This document shows positions 43,045-57,600 of a DNA stretch of 64,000 nt, piece after piece; the stretch's first letter is position 1; each line of letters begins with the position of its first letter. The notes under the pieces were generated by a model. It saw only the letters and a program-made list of their open reading frames with translations. It did not search any database and had not been told where the DNA came from. This DNA is from Paulownia fortunei. Its lineage: Eukaryota > Streptophyta > Magnoliopsida > Lamiales > Paulowniaceae. The translations under genes and the position numbers were made by a program. The DNA is taken from positions 18,159,278 through 18,223,277 of the forward strand of contig CM033110.1 in assembly GCA_019321725.1 (NCBI GenBank). The letters are read 5' to 3'.

Positions 43045-43672
43045 GATAAATAGCGCATCATCTCCTTAAATTTGATAATTTTAACACTTTACATTCCAAA
43101 AATATATTTTAAACACTTTATTCCCTCAAACTTAATTATTTTATCACTTTACTCTCCAAAAGTAAATTTTAGCACTACCTCATCGATTTATATTTATTGT
43201 AGCACATTGCCCCCGTTATCATTTTAAAATCAAAATTTTACTAGAAATGCTATTTGTTAGTCGTCACTGCACATCAAGAATCATGCATCGTAAGATTTTA
43301 TTATTATTATTAATGGTAAAAATATGATAAATATTAGTACTTTTGTTATAATTAATGATGGTACTTTTGTCAATAATACTGCGAGCTAAAATATCACAAT
43401 TTATCATATTTTAACATTAACAATAATAAAAAGATATTACAATACATTTTTTTACTTTTATGTGGACATACAAGGAGAAAATGCACGACGACGACTGACA
43501 AAAAATATTTTGATGAAAATTTAATCTCAAAGTGACGTTAGGGGATGAAGACAAAGTGTTATAATAAATATAAGTTAAAGGTACTAAAAATTTATTTTTA
43601 AAGATAAAATACTAAAATAATTAAATTTAGACAATAAAGTGTCTAAAACACTATTTGTTTATGCAATAGTAT
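43045..43672. mobile_element. inverted-repeat element with about 170-bp arms
   Basis: The left arm (about 43111-43275) and right arm (about 43482-43655) are imperfect reverse complements: ACACTTTATT.(C/T)CT.AA, CTTAATTATTTTA, TTATATTTATT.TA.CAC and TTTGT(T/C)AGTCGTC correspond in order. The left arm also shows an internal tandem doubling of about 60 bp. No coding sequence lies between. It ends about 120 bp upstream of the LIKE-COV start codon. Confidence 0.6.
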
Positions 43673-43793
43673 TAAAAGAACTATATATATATATATGTAA
43701 TAAATGTATGGCATTATAAACAGATTACATCTAATGTAACACTGCTACCTTCCGGACTCGTAACAACTGATAGATTGAGAGAGAGAGAGTGAG

Positions 43794-46700
43794 ATGGGAA
43801 CGAGAGAGATGGATAGAGATCTCGAACGCCTTATACCGTTATCGGTGATCGATAACGCTAATTGCTCCAAATCCTCTTCTCCTTCTGATTCACCCGCCGC
43901 CGGCGGCGGCGGCGGCAAGGAGGTGCTCCCCTTTCTTACCTTCCCTCCTCTACCCATAAACGCATATATGTGTGCATATATACATGTATGTGCAACTGAT
44001 TTTCGATTATATTTTCACGTAAGGGCGAAAGATCTCAGTGTGAACTGCATGCATGATGTAATTAAAAAGAACAAGAAGAGGACAATTGAATTTATATGGC
44101 CTTCATTTATTTATCACTCCACATTTCAGGCAATTAAGCTCTGTTTTACTCCTTTTTATTGCCTTATATATATATATATATTTATATATATTTCTTTTTT
44201 ATTTTCTGGTCTCCCTTTCTATTCCAGTTGATTTATGAGGTGTAATAGTTTATGGCTTTATGTTAAGCTGAGTTACTGAATTCAACACTAGTGTTCAATT
44301 GAGCATTAATTCATTTTCTCCTTTTTATTTCAATTCATTTTCGTGTTTATGATCACCACAATGCTTCATTAAATTGATGTCTTCTATTTAATCAAAAGAT
44401 TGGAATGGCCATAATGTTTTTTCCTTTTGCAGGCATTTAGCAAAGTGATTCGTAGTTGGGCATGGAAAAAGTTTATGACGGGATGGTTAGTTTTTTTATG
44501 CCCGTGAAACATGATTTTTGATATCTTACTATCATTTCATGCTCTAGATTGAAGTTATACTATTTGCAGAAAACTTTAACTACAATGTTCTTATCTGTTC
44601 TGTATCTGTTTTTCATACTCATTGGACATCTTGATTTGTCTCTGTAAACTTTAAAACGAAGCAAAAAAATGTTATCGATGTATGAAGTTTTAATTGAATA
44701 AGTAATCCCAGTATTAATATCAATTTAGTCAGTGAACTGATAATCAGTTCAATGATTTCCCAAGTAAAAGTAGGTGTTACCAAAAACTTGCTTTTCTTCT
44801 TTCCACTGGAGGTTGGGGGTGGGGGGTGGTTGGTGTTTGGCTTTTTGATTATCATAGGTAACTAATGAAGCTATATTTGTATCCAACTGCCAACTTTATG
44901 ATTGAGGATGGCAACATTGAAACAGTAAACTCGTGGTAATTTTATTAACTTTGCTGGCAAGTAGACCCAACTTTTATATAGATTACTACTATATAGAAAC
45001 AATAGATACAGTATTGAGTTTCGCGATATTACTGCTAGATAAATAAGCTCCTTTTAGGAAGCATATACTACCAAATCCCTGCCATTTTTTAAACTAATGT
45101 CCAAATTTACTATTGTTCCTTAATTCTAAAGTTATTTTCCTAGCTATTTTATGAACACTAATGCTTTAAGAAGGGAAGGGTTCAGATACTGAAAATCAAC
45201 TTAACAATCAGATTGGAGGTATTCCATGAATTTATACACTTTGCTTCTTTACTCACACTTGCATCATCATCATAACCACCATTCTTATTGGCGATCATTT
45301 TTGTTCCTATAATCTTTTGGGGTGTCTTTATTTGAAGATTACCTTTCATCTTGGAATTACATTCTTTTGATTTATCCTCATGATATCATTTGACTGATGT
45401 CTTGATGTTATTTGCAGTGTGATCTTACTTCCCATTGCCATCACATTCTATTTAACGTGGTGGTTCATTCATTTCGTGGATGGATTTTTCTCACCAATCT
45501 ACAGTCATCTGGGGATCAATATATTTGGTATGCAAATTAGCTGTTGTTTCTCTCTCATGCAACACCAAAGCATAATTATACAAAACATATGTTTTAATGC
45601 TGCATTTCAATTTAAAATTCAATCTGCTTAAAGTATCACGAGAATTAAATTTTTTACCTTGCATGGATGATGCTAACATTAACACTAAATCCATTCAATT
45701 GTAAGTATTTTTATTTTTTTTTCCTTTGAAAGATTTTATTTTGACCAACATTTCAGCGTATGCATTTCTATGCATATGTGCAAGGAACACAGTAGTCCCT
45801 TCGGTTGAAGGTGGTTTAAAAAAGTTTATGCAAGAAAATGTATCTTCGGTACCTACTGTTTATAGAAAACTGCAATGGCCAAGTCAATTTTATCCCTCAA
45901 ATTACCACTTGGCCTGCATAAGTTAAAGAAAGCAGAAGAATATAGCACTGTTTGATAACAATTACTAAATGTAAGAAATGAATGGTCCTCTCTAAAAAAA
46001 TATCCAATGACAATGGTACCCACTAATTATTGCTTGACATGCTCTGTTTTTCAAAAGGACTTAACACATCATAAATCGACTTATGTTTTTCACTTCCTAG
46101 CTTCCTGCTAAAGCTGACTGAGAAAATAACTTGCTTTGGCCATTGCTTCAAGTAATGAATAATGTGTTAGCAAGTAATTTAAGTACAAGTAACCTCTTCC
46201 TCTAGTTTTAATTACTAATTGACAGGTCTTGGATTTGTAACCTCAATTACTTTCATCTTCCTGGTTGGAGTGTTTATGTCATCATGGGTTGGTGCCTCGC
46301 TTCTCGCATTGGGAGAATGGTTCATTAAAAAGATGCCCCTAATGAGCTATATATATGCTGCCTCCAAACAAATCAGTGCAGCAATTTCTCCAGGTAAATC
46401 ATATCTATTTACCATGAATTGGAACACTTCAGTACTGAACCCAATATCACTTGTTCAGATCAGACTTCTCAAGCCTTCAAGGAAGTGGCTATTGTAAGGC
46501 ATCCTCGTATTGGGGAGTATGCATTTGGTTTTATTACATCAACTGTTATCCTCCGAAAAAGTTCAGGTGCAGAGGAGCTTTGCTGTGTTTATGTGCCTAC
46601 CAACCACCTTTATCTTGGAGACATATTCCTTATTAATTCAAAAGATATTATGAGGCCTAATCTTTCTGTTAGAGAGGGCATAGGTAAAAAACTGAAAACA

Positions 46701-46891
46701 AACTCCGGAACTTATATTTACTATGATCGTTGAGAGTCCACTGACACTGCTGTTTTTTTTTCTTTTACTTTGCATGTGATGCAGAGATTGTCATCTCTGG
46801 AGGAATGTCTATCCCAAATATTTTGACTATTGTGGACACACAATTCATAGTGTCACCAAGAGTTGGGAAATTAACAATACCACAAGTTTAA
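43794..46891 (+). CDS. LCV: LIKE-COV membrane protein (DUF502 family)
   Basis: Member of the CONTINUOUS VASCULAR RING family; the founder COV1 limits vascular tissue in the stem and has been placed at the trans-Golgi network. Exons: 43794-43922, 44433-44485, 45418-45527, 46226-46393, 46459-46683, 46785-46891, totalling 792 nt and 263 residues. Seen: a low-complexity N-terminus with an Ala-Ala-(Gly)5 run, AFSKVIRSWAWKKFMTG, a first helix at about 61-81 (VILLPIAITFYLTWWFI), a second at about 99-122 (GFVTSITFIFLVGVFMSSW), then the conserved EYAFGFITSTV, CCVYVPTNHLYLGD and RPNLSVREG motifs. It matches Arabidopsis LCV1 closely by memory. The C-terminus is short and ends LTIPQV. A GA-rich leader precedes the ATG. 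The frame is intact, so the gene is probably functional. Confidence 0.95.
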
Positions 46892-47376
46892 CAGGTACTT
46901 TTGAGAGTTGGAAGCTGCAACTCCCCATTTTCCTATATTTAGACTGACTGGTGTATCCATGTTGCAAGCTGAAAAGGCTTGGCCTCATAATATTGATATC
47001 AGAGAGAAAAATCTTCGTCTCCACGCCTATTCGTCTGTTTTATCTGACTCTGATTGTTTTTTCCCTGAAACAATTGTAAAATGCAAAACTAGTTGAGACT
47101 TGAGAGCATTAATCCTCTGCCTGAAAGGCATTTGACATGTTTGATAACAAAGCAATATGATGAATATCAATGTGACCAAGTCTTTGTCTAATCTTTTCAA
47201 GATCCTTTAGTTACACAGTAAGAGCTTATGTTTTTAATATCTGATTCACTTTTTACTAGATCCTCAACGATATTGGTGTTGTGTTTTATTCTTTGGAAGA
47301 GTTCAGAATGATTATATCAAGTATGAAGTAAAGTAAACGGAAGTGGTAAAAAACTACATGCTTTCCTCTTGTAAAT

Positions 47377-47650
47377 AGGATGGCAATGGGTGGGTCCAGC
47401 TGGACGGGTTTTAACACAGCATAAATGAGTGTAAGTCGGGTGTTGGGATTTTCATTTTCAAATTCGACTTGACTTATTTATTAATATTATTTTTTAAAAA
47501 TATAATTTTTTTTAATATTTTTTATATTAATAAACGGATCTAACGGATTTACTCATCGAGTTTGAGTTTGAGTACTTAAAAATCTTAGCCTGTCAAGTCT
47601 AAATCTCGAATTTAGACAAATCGACTCAAACACAACCTATTATTATCCTG
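47377..47650. mobile_element. GGATGGCAATGGG-type MITE with probable 8-bp target duplication
   Basis: The left end AGGATGGCAATGGGTGGG and the right end, read inward as AGGATAATAATAGGTTGTG, are imperfect inverted repeats. The flanks CTTGTAAAT and CTTATAAAT differ at one base and would be the target duplication. GGATGGCAATGGG ends are common in plant non-autonomous hAT elements. Confidence 0.6.
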
Positions 47651-47979
47651 CTTATAAATTAAAGCATGTATTTACTATCATCTTCCTCTAGGTTCCAACA
47701 TGATGTATTGAGAATAGGTGCCAATAAAACAGAGAAAAAAGGACCTCTTAAATGGAATATTATTACATGTAGACTACGACATAGGACTGAGTTTAATTGT
47801 GTTATGGGTCCAAATTTATCTATTTTGGTTCCAAGGCCGAAACTAAATTGAAATTTATTAACTTTCAGAAAATTAACTTTACAGTTTTCTCCTAATTTTG
47901 CAGAATTCTCAAGTACCTTCTCCACCAGCCTAGTCACACGCAAGTATGCAAAATCACTAAAACATTTAAGAAGTGAAAA

Positions 47980-48440
47980 AAATCACATATGACCATAAAA
48001 ATAATCAAAATTCTCTTAAAAGGGAAAAATGGAAATGGACATGTAGTATGACTGAAGCACCTGTTAGAGGGTAATATGAACATGGCAGAATTTCAAAATG
48101 CCCCCAAGTGGCTAAATACAATACATAAATATGAAAAATCATCTTAGTGTTCTTTTATGCTAAAATAACATATGTGCATGTAAAAAAATTAAAAAAATTC
48201 TGACGGGCTAAAATAAACATTCGTAGAAGATCAAAATAAAATAACATTAAAATACCTAAAATGCCCCTAAGGAACTAAAACAACATGTATGAAAAATTAT
48301 CTGAAGTAACGTACAAGCAATATAAAATGACAATAGCACTTTGAAAGGCTAAAGATGACATATAAACTTGTTGGATGATCCTAAGGGCTAAAAATAATAT
48401 GCCGACATGAAAAATGACCAAATTCCCTTAAGGGCCCCAG
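47980..48440. repeat. degenerate tandem array, unit about 55 bp
   Basis: Six or more diverged copies of a unit built from AAATGCCCCTAAG, GGCTAAAATAACAT and TGAAAAATGA.C can be followed, best at about 48097, 48200, 48257, 48330 and 48376. Spacing varies between about 45 and 70 bp. It resembles an eroded minisatellite. Confidence 0.5.
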
Positions 48441-48790
48441 TACAATGTTAAGACTTTGTGAACGAAAAAGTGGCAATATGAAACCTTAAAACATAGGATT
48501 GAGACTTGCCCTGTGTTTGTGTCACAGTAGGCCTGAATTTTCTTTAAACATTAATTATGTATTCTAGTTTCAGAATCTAGTGATTTTGTGATTTTTTAGG
48601 CTGTCTTAAATGAGTATAGGAACTTGTTAAAATGAAACTAAATTAACTTAGAATATAACAAAATTTGTCCAAACAAATTGGCTATGTTTATTTCACGGAA
48701 GGGAAGGGAGAGGACATAATCCCGTCAAATAAAATTATAATACGGAGAGAAAAGAATTTTTTAAAATAATTTAACTCGTTATAACACAAA

Positions 48791-48862
48791 TCCGTTGTCG
48801 TCCAGCGGTTAGGATATCTGGCTTTCACCCAGGAGACCCGGGTTCGATTCCCGGCAACGGAA
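48791..48862 (+). tRNA. trnE-UUC: tRNA-Glu (UUC anticodon)
   Basis: The 72-nt cloverleaf folds by eye: acceptor stem TCCGTTG with CAACGGA, anticodon stem TCTGG/CCAGG with loop CTTTCAC (anticodon TTC at 48824-48826), and T arm CCGGGTTCGATTCCCGG. It has the A box and B box of a nuclear Pol III gene, no intron, no encoded CCA, and a TTTT terminator just downstream (48866-48869). Confidence 0.97.
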
Positions 48863-49164
48863 GTCGTTTTGGCATCAATTCATGGAAAATCTAGCATTAA
48901 ATTTTAGTGATAGAAACATTTCAAGGATGATTAATTCATTTGGTTCACAGTTCTAAAATTTTACTTCTATTTTTTTAAGCTTAATGACACAGAAAATTCT
49001 TTTAACAGCTTATCATCAAATTATTTTCTTTATTTCAAACAAATTGAATCGATGAAGGCCAATAAGTATAGAACTGAACCATGAGTCAAAAACATAAGCA
49101 CCAGCCCGTGTACGCAAATTGTTATTTTTTTTTAATCAAAACTAACTATTGAATTCTGCACTAG

Positions 49165-50178
<1,014 letters not shown>

Positions 50179-50751
50179 TCAGTTTCTCCTCTGTTATTTG
50201 CAAAGCAGCTTATGATTGTTGAATTTCTGTGGTAGGATGTGATTATATATCTGTCAACTGTTATTTATATGTAAATGTACCTTAATTTCTGTTATAAATA
50301 TGTATGGTTGGTTCCGGCTCAACAAAATTATCACATATAACCACCAACTGATGCATGTTCCAACAGATTCACTTTAGGGAATTTGGGGATTTGAATTGAA
50401 ATCCCATCCCCTACCGCCAATATAGATTAAGTAAAACAAATCTTTGGAGCCACTTTTGCGCTAATGTAAATGCCTCATAGGCCGATAGCTATGTAAACAA
50501 AGGTGGCGTTTTAATGAAAGAATTTGATTTAAATAGAATTTGATGAAATTTTTTAAAAATCATGAAACAGTCACTATTTGTTTACAGAGTAATACAAAAT
50601 GCATCTAAATAATTCTAAGGTTGCTTACAATTGACTTCCAAATTGAAGTTTTAAGTCATAACACAGAATTTGTTTGGAGCCAATTGGAGCAAACTTTGCG
50701 CTAATCTAGATGTTTCATAAGCGGATAGTTAGGTAAAGATAACCTGTGTGT

Positions 50752-50922
50752 CAATAAGCTCACTAAATTTATTATTATGAATTTAAAATCATTCACTCTA
50801 AAACATATCAATAAGCTCACTAAATTTATTATTATAAATTTAAAATCATTCACTCCAAAATATATCAATAAGCTCACTAAATTTATTCTTATAAATTTAA
50901 AATCATTCACTCCAAAACAAAA
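50752..50922. repeat. 57-bp tandem repeat, three copies
   Basis: Copies at 50752-50808, 50809-50865 and 50866-50922. Each begins CAATAAGCTCACTAAATTTA and contains AATTTAAAATCATTCACTC. The copies differ at only a few bases, so the array is recent. Confidence 0.92.
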
Positions 50923-51096
50923 CCATACAGAGAGTTCAAATGTACTCTCATACTCTGATGGAGGGGAGCACCCAAGAGCACATCCTAGGGCATTTATGCG
51001 GTACACGATGGAAGCAGTGAAGAATTGGAGGACTGGAATAAACCTAAGAAAATTGGACTCCCTCCTGTAAAGGCAAAACCTTTATTTATTTTTTTT

Positions 51097-51115
51097 GGGG
51101 GGGGGGGGGGGGGGG
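51097..51115. repeat. poly-G tract, 19 G
   Basis: Nineteen consecutive G directly after a T run on the plus strand, followed by AGGA. The length equals that of the tract at 6221-6239. Confidence 0.85.
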
Positions 51116-51601
51116 AGGATTGTTTGTAATTTATAAAAAGAAAAACAGATACAATTATTAATTTAGTCAAACCTCATAATTAACCCTGATCTATCATAAG
51201 GTCTGGAAAATTACTCATATAATCCACATTGATAACAGAAAATTGTTAATACCCTGGCAATGGTATCTAAAACACAAATAGAGTGCATAAATCACGAAAT
51301 AAGAGAATGAAATCCAAAAAACCCAAATACAAAGTACAAATTATATCAAAGTTGCAAAATGAGTTTATCCGGGAAATCCAGCCCCATATGTAAGATAACA
51401 AACAGGTCTCGAATAGGAAAATATACCAAGCTAACCACACACAATCATCAGACTTCCAAACCAATTCAACCGAAAGTAGAACAATCTCATCCAGGGAAGT
51501 CCAAATGACAAACAAGAAAGCACTATAACAAGGTGTAATAATCATGGGACTTGCATAACCCTTGCCAGTGGGTCATGGCATAACCAGATCTGACATAAGA
51601 T

Positions 51602-54600
51602 TTAATGCTCATACTCACGAGAAAGTGACCTATCTGAACGCCGGTAATCCCTGTCTTGTAGCTCAGAGGCAGCTCGATCATAACCATAACCATCATCATC
51701 CATTTGATCATAGCGATCATTATCACGGTCAGATTCTCTGTAGCGGTCATAATCACCCTGGCCGTCTGGATTATCATATCGTCCCCGACCTTGGTTTCCA
51801 TAGTAGTCATACTGCCCATGGTCATGCTCAGTTTCTGGACGTCCATGCCCATGCTCAGGCTGATCAGGCCAGCCACGATTATCTTCTGCTTCTGCACTAC
51901 CATAATTCCTCTCTCTTTCACCCCGCTCATGCTTTGAATCAACACGTTCATAATCATACTCTCTGTCATGAGAACGGCCACGATCATGATCATCCCCAAT
52001 TTCATAGTCTCTTTCCCTCTCCCTCTCACGATGACGATCACGGTCACGCTCGGGATCACGGCCTCTGTCTCGACCCCGATCACGGTCACGAGTTCGATCT
52101 CTCTCACGGTCCCGATCACGATCTCGACCACGGTCTCTCTCCCGGTCCTTCTCTCTGTTTCTGTCACGATCTCTGTGGTGCTTATCATCTCTATGGTCAC
52201 GATCCCTTGATCTATCATGAGACTGCTCACGAGATCTTTCCCGTTCTCTCTCCCTGTCCTTCACCCTTTCACGGGATTTCTCCCTGTCCCTGAAACTTTT
52301 AAGGTCAGTCACCAGCTTTTATTTCAAATGATGCTAGCTTACAGACTTAGATGGCATGATAAGCCAAAATCCTTTCTGTTCTTAGGCAAGTGAAAAGTAT
52401 GAGTCAGTGATCATGATATCCCAAAATATGTATGGTGCACTTTGTACAGCAGATTTGAAGTCCTCTAATATCAAAGCGTCCCAGAAAAAATGAAAGACAG
52501 AATTTCCACCCAAAATAGACAGTTCCATTTCCGTTTTAGGCTAATTTGTCAGAATCAGTTAGTATAGCAGAAACATGATTGATGTTTGTATAGCAGGTTA
52601 CAATTGTTGCTGCAGAAATTACCTGTCTCGTTCCACCCTTGGCTCCTCTGATCGAGATATTCCACCAGACTGCACTTGCTCTCTATAACACGAAAAGGAA
52701 AGGAACCTTATGTTAGAGTGAATGTAGCAACCACATGACAACAATATGTATAAAAATGAAGAACGGTTTCCATCTCAGTGATTATAATTAACCATCACAA
52801 GCTGAACATGAGTTTTAACGTAGACAAAATAAAATTACAGAAACAACACTAAACCCATCAATTTGAAGTTTTGAAAAAGAAATTCACAAGGTTACAACAA
52901 AACAGGCAGCTGCCAGCATAAGTTAGGACAACATCAGAGCTAGTATCCTCCATTATAAACCAAAGTCAAGCACTCAATCTTGCAGTCAGATCAGATCTTC
53001 CCTCAATCCAATTCTTACCAATCCGTTCTACTTGAACAGCACATGAATACTTGTCAATCCTACTACTGACATATACGAGCATGTAAAAAAAATCAAATGA
53101 ATTAGACGATCACATAGGAGAGCATAATGATTTTTCCTTAAGAGTGGATATGGCATTAACTATTACACATCCCAGCATCGTTTACAACAGTGGAACAACT
53201 TTCCCATCAAGGAATAGTAGCGCCAATGACAGCCTCAAAATAAAGGCCTAAAGAAAGCCTAAGAGGTGTCAAACTGTCACAACTTGCCTCACAAATCTAT
53301 CTTTGATTTTTTAAGCAAAAAGAAAGCTAGAAATGTGGAGCTATGCTGGGTCACCTTCATCCAGATGGAAAAAATAGAATCAAACAATAACGTGGAATCA
53401 AGTATGGACTTGATTTTAGACATTAATAAAGACTCCTCAACCAGATAAGTATATGAAAGGAACAACCTAGGAACAAGCAATTAATGGAGACGAGCTTCTA
53501 TGAATATCAAAATATGTTTATCGTAAATGCATAACATGTGCCCTTCACCATCAACTGGATTAACTGGATTATGTCTGTGATGCTTTTAAAGTACATCATC
53601 TCAGAGGGGTGAAAACAAAATCATTTTCCAGAAAATTGTAATAGTTCTGCACAACTTGTTAGAAAAGCAGGCCCACAGAAAGGTAAATTTGGCACCAGGT
53701 TGGGTGATCTTACAAAACATAAACACTGTCTATGTGCCATGATCTTGACCTTGTATTTGCTACTCGCAATAAGAAAAAGGAAAAAGTGAAGACAAAAAAT
53801 AAACATTAAGAGTGGAAAAAACAAATGTTCAGAGAAGAGGAAAAATGTGAAAGCAAATTGAGGTCACATTTTTAATAAATTACTTCAAAACTTTAAGCAT
53901 CTCAATACATAATTGCTTCTACCCAATATTGATGCACAGAGTCATGTCGTCACAAGTTGACCTTTAAAATCCACAAGCAAGGGTCCATCTTAAGATATTC
54001 ATAAGGCTTTATATGGTCCAAACATCTAAGGACACATCCTTAGCATCATCAGGTACCTCCAAATTGAGAATTTTCATCGTCTGATTATTGAAAAACATAT
54101 ATACGAATTTCCAAGGACTTATTTGTGCAAATAATGCGTGCATAGATTAGAGTTTCACTAGAATTACCTCCCTAAATGCCTCTGGTTAGCCTCTTCACCA
54201 CCAACCCGAGTTGTTCCAAGTCCGCCACCAAGCCTGCGAGGTCGCCAGTTTGGAACAGTTCTACCACGTTCAACATCCACAAGCACCCTCCTGTTATCAA
54301 TCTTTTTCCCATCTGCTTGTTTATATGCAGCTGCATGACATATACACACCAATTATAGCTAAGTGTGAAATAGAGAACGAAGAGGAGAAGAGAAGTGGAA
54401 GAGAAACCTTTCATATCTCGTGTATGCACGAATTCAATAAAGGCATAGCCTCTAGGCTTATTTGACTCTTTATCTGTAACTAAGCGAACCTGAAACTCAC
54501 AAGGATATGGTCAGTAGGCTATAATTACAGAATCAGAATCATCTGTATAGCAAAAAAGCATTTTTCCAATCACAACTTGATTTCATATTATTACTATATA

Positions 54601-57600
54601 ATAAAAGCCTAAGGGCACGGCAGACAGGCACCAGGCCCAATTAGCCGTGCTCACCTTTCAATAATAGAGCTTCCAGGCGAGATGCATCACCATCATTGAT
54701 AGAGTTGCCATAAAACGGTGGCCAATTTACCAGTTGACGTACACTAACCTCCCCTTACCAGGGAAACTTTTTTAAAAAATAATAATGAAATGACTATAAG
54801 TAATATTCAATACCGGGATATCTTCAGAATCGTTGAAGCATTTTTGACAGCCTTAAATCCAAAAGTAAGATTTTAGTAGCAGGAAGGCATTGTGTACTAG
54901 AAAGTAAAAGAAGGAAGAGAGAGATGCTAATACTCCCAATGCATTTTACCCAGTGCAGTAAAAATTGCCTCTCCAGGTTGCTTGAAATAATAGCCAAAAG
55001 GCACAAGGCATAATTGCTCTTCACAAATTAATGCTTTCACCTTTGCTTGGATGAAGCACCATCTATTGACTTCGAATAATTCCTCGTGGAAAATAAACGG
55101 AAATAAGAGCGAACAAGGAAAAGATTTTCCCTCTTATAGGGTCGATACTTACGCATTGAACTCTATGAGTGGAGAGGTCCCTAGAAACTAGAACACCATC
55201 CTAGTCTGAAGAGAATCCCAAGCTCAAAAGAGCAGAAGGCGAACAAAAGGATTAGTAAAAATAACCTAATTCTAATCAGGTCACAAAATTATACCTGGGG
55301 ATACTTCCGATTCTGATATTATCACCCATCATGATTCAAGAGAAGAAATGAGTATAATTCTAAACTTGTCAACATGAGCGGCAAAGTTGCATTACAGATT
55401 CGATGTACTCTTTCAAACATATTGGGCAAAGAGAGGCCATGAAACATTAATGATCAAGATGATCAGACTAGACGCAAACTATTGAAGTCAGTTAAAAAGA
55501 TTACAAATATAATTTTCTTGAAAATAAAAGGGACAATGACCACTAAGTTTATTTAGACAAAACTAGGAAGATACCACATTTCACCATGATTTAAAAGAAT
55601 ATTTAAATCGTTTGATTACCAAAACTAACAAGATAAAACCAAAACTTTCATTTTAGTTTAGCCATATCACTTTTTTTATTAGTAGTACATCCTTTGTATG
55701 TTTTATTTTTGGAGGGCGGGTGGTCTTAGTAGCCTGAGGAGAATCTCTTTTAGTGTGAAGATTAATAACTTTTGGAATAGATTTTCTTCAAGGGACAAAA
55801 GGACAGTTCGACACTACCACAACACATGTAAATTTCTTACCGAACACCAAAAGCCAATAACCCAAGCCCCACACTTGGGCGTTCCGTAATACCTACCCGC
55901 TTGATAGGCCCATAAGCCTCAAACTCCCTTTTGATTCTGCTCTCAGTTGTCTCATAATTCTGAAAAGGAAAAACATCAAATAAGTAAACTAGGCAAATAC
56001 CATACAGTAGCTAGAAAAATGATTATCAATAAAGAGGATTACTCACAAGCCTAGCCACAAACAAAGTTTTGTATGGATCTCCAGATATATTCGGATCGTT
56101 ATTTGGATCATCTGCAAATAAAATCACATGAAAGACTTACAAGGTTACCAAAACCACAAAAAGCAGAATTATCCAAATTTTAACATTAGAATTTTTTTCA
56201 GTGCAAGCAGAAGCACGCTTAAAAAAAAAAAAAAGAGTACATCAGTTTTCATTCAGTGTGCACCAACAGAATATAACCAACATATAACATCAGATATCAG
56301 AGAAAGAAAGCTGTAATCACATTTCTCAAGCTCCTCTGCTGTCTTTTTGGCTCCCTCCTCTAGCCGTATTTGGTGAATCCTAGCTTTTCTTTCTGCCTGT
56401 ATACACAAACAGAATAAAAATATATCTGTTACATGCCCAGACAATAGTTTTAAAACAGCAGAGGACAATTTTTTCCGTATGGAATATTAAATAAACCAGC
56501 TCCAGTAAAATGACAAAAAAATTGGGGCATATTTATAGTCTCTCTGAACTATAGATAATGTTAGTAAGATGCAAATAAGAACTCTCATCTCTTCAATAAC
56601 CCAAAACCCAGGGGGAAAGAAGAAACAGAAGAAAAGGTTTCCACAACAGCGGTCATTCAACTCATGTTTGAATTTTTCCATCCTACAAAATCACTCAATA
56701 CAAAAAATACTCACCACAATGAATGATTACACCTGAAAAATGCTAATACAACTCTTTTTTTTTTTACAGTTGACACACAACAAACTCTCAGAATTGGCCA
56801 CATATACATTGTTATAGCCTATGCCACAGATATATAAATGGAAATGACAGTACTCAGGATATGACTACATCCAGAAAATGCCTATATATGAATCAGGTGA
56901 TAATCTCCATGAGTTAATACTATTACAAGTTATATTTCTAACCAAATAAAGAACACAGAAGCACATCCGTACAATAAAAATCAAGGTGTTTGAAAGAACA
57001 CAGTGTACAATGATATAACCTCCGTTCTATTTATGAAAGTATATCTAGGCCCACACATTTTGCGTACACACACATGGATTTATCCCATTTATCACCACAC
57101 CAAGTCAAAGTAAAGCTTGAAGAGACTACGAAATTCCTATTCAACAAATTGCTGCACGAAAGTTTTTGAGACGGATAAAGGACTTACCGGCGTCTCACCC
57201 TTCTTCACAGGAGGCGCATACTCAGGATCACCGGGCTCGGCAAAATTACTAACTAATTGTGCCATACCTGGGAAAGTAAATAAGACCATAGAAATGTGTA
57301 GTTAGTATAAAAAAAAATTTCACCTCATTTTAAGACTTTAGCATAGTTATAGCAACCAAAGACCTGTATATGGTGGGCATTTCCTCTTCTCAGGAGGTGG
57401 TTTGTATTCCAAAGGCAGGCGGGGCTCAAACAATTTCAGAAGGTTTGTCGTTAAACCAGTTGGATGACTCTGACCAATCTGTAGGATTAGTCAAAAAAAA
57501 AAAAACCATTAACCGGACAAGAATTATGCTTGGTGTATATCTTATGAGTAAAATACAGTCCACATCACCCAATTATACCAACGGAAGGTACATGTAAATA

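Larger units (their letters stand above)
39900..43744. other. gene-free stretch between two divergent genes
   Basis: The left gene is transcribed leftward and the right one rightward, so this 3.9 kb holds both promoters. No coding region is seen. It contains a truncated CGATT-rich repeat, a short tandem duplication and an inverted-repeat element. Confidence 0.6.
50179..51601. other. chitinase 3' flank and intergenic stretch
   Basis: No further gene is seen. Contains three 57-bp tandem repeats and a 19-base G run. The last few hundred bases are the 3' region of U1-70K, which is transcribed toward the chitinase. Confidence 0.6.

Noticed and set aside
51562..52293. Long plus-strand frame rich in His and Asp opposite the U1-70K tail, and a second long minus-strand frame at 51523-52230
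   Set aside because: Both are by-products of the low-complexity Arg-Asp/Arg-Glu coding sequence of U1-70K exon 10 read in other frames; neither has a start context or similarity of its own.
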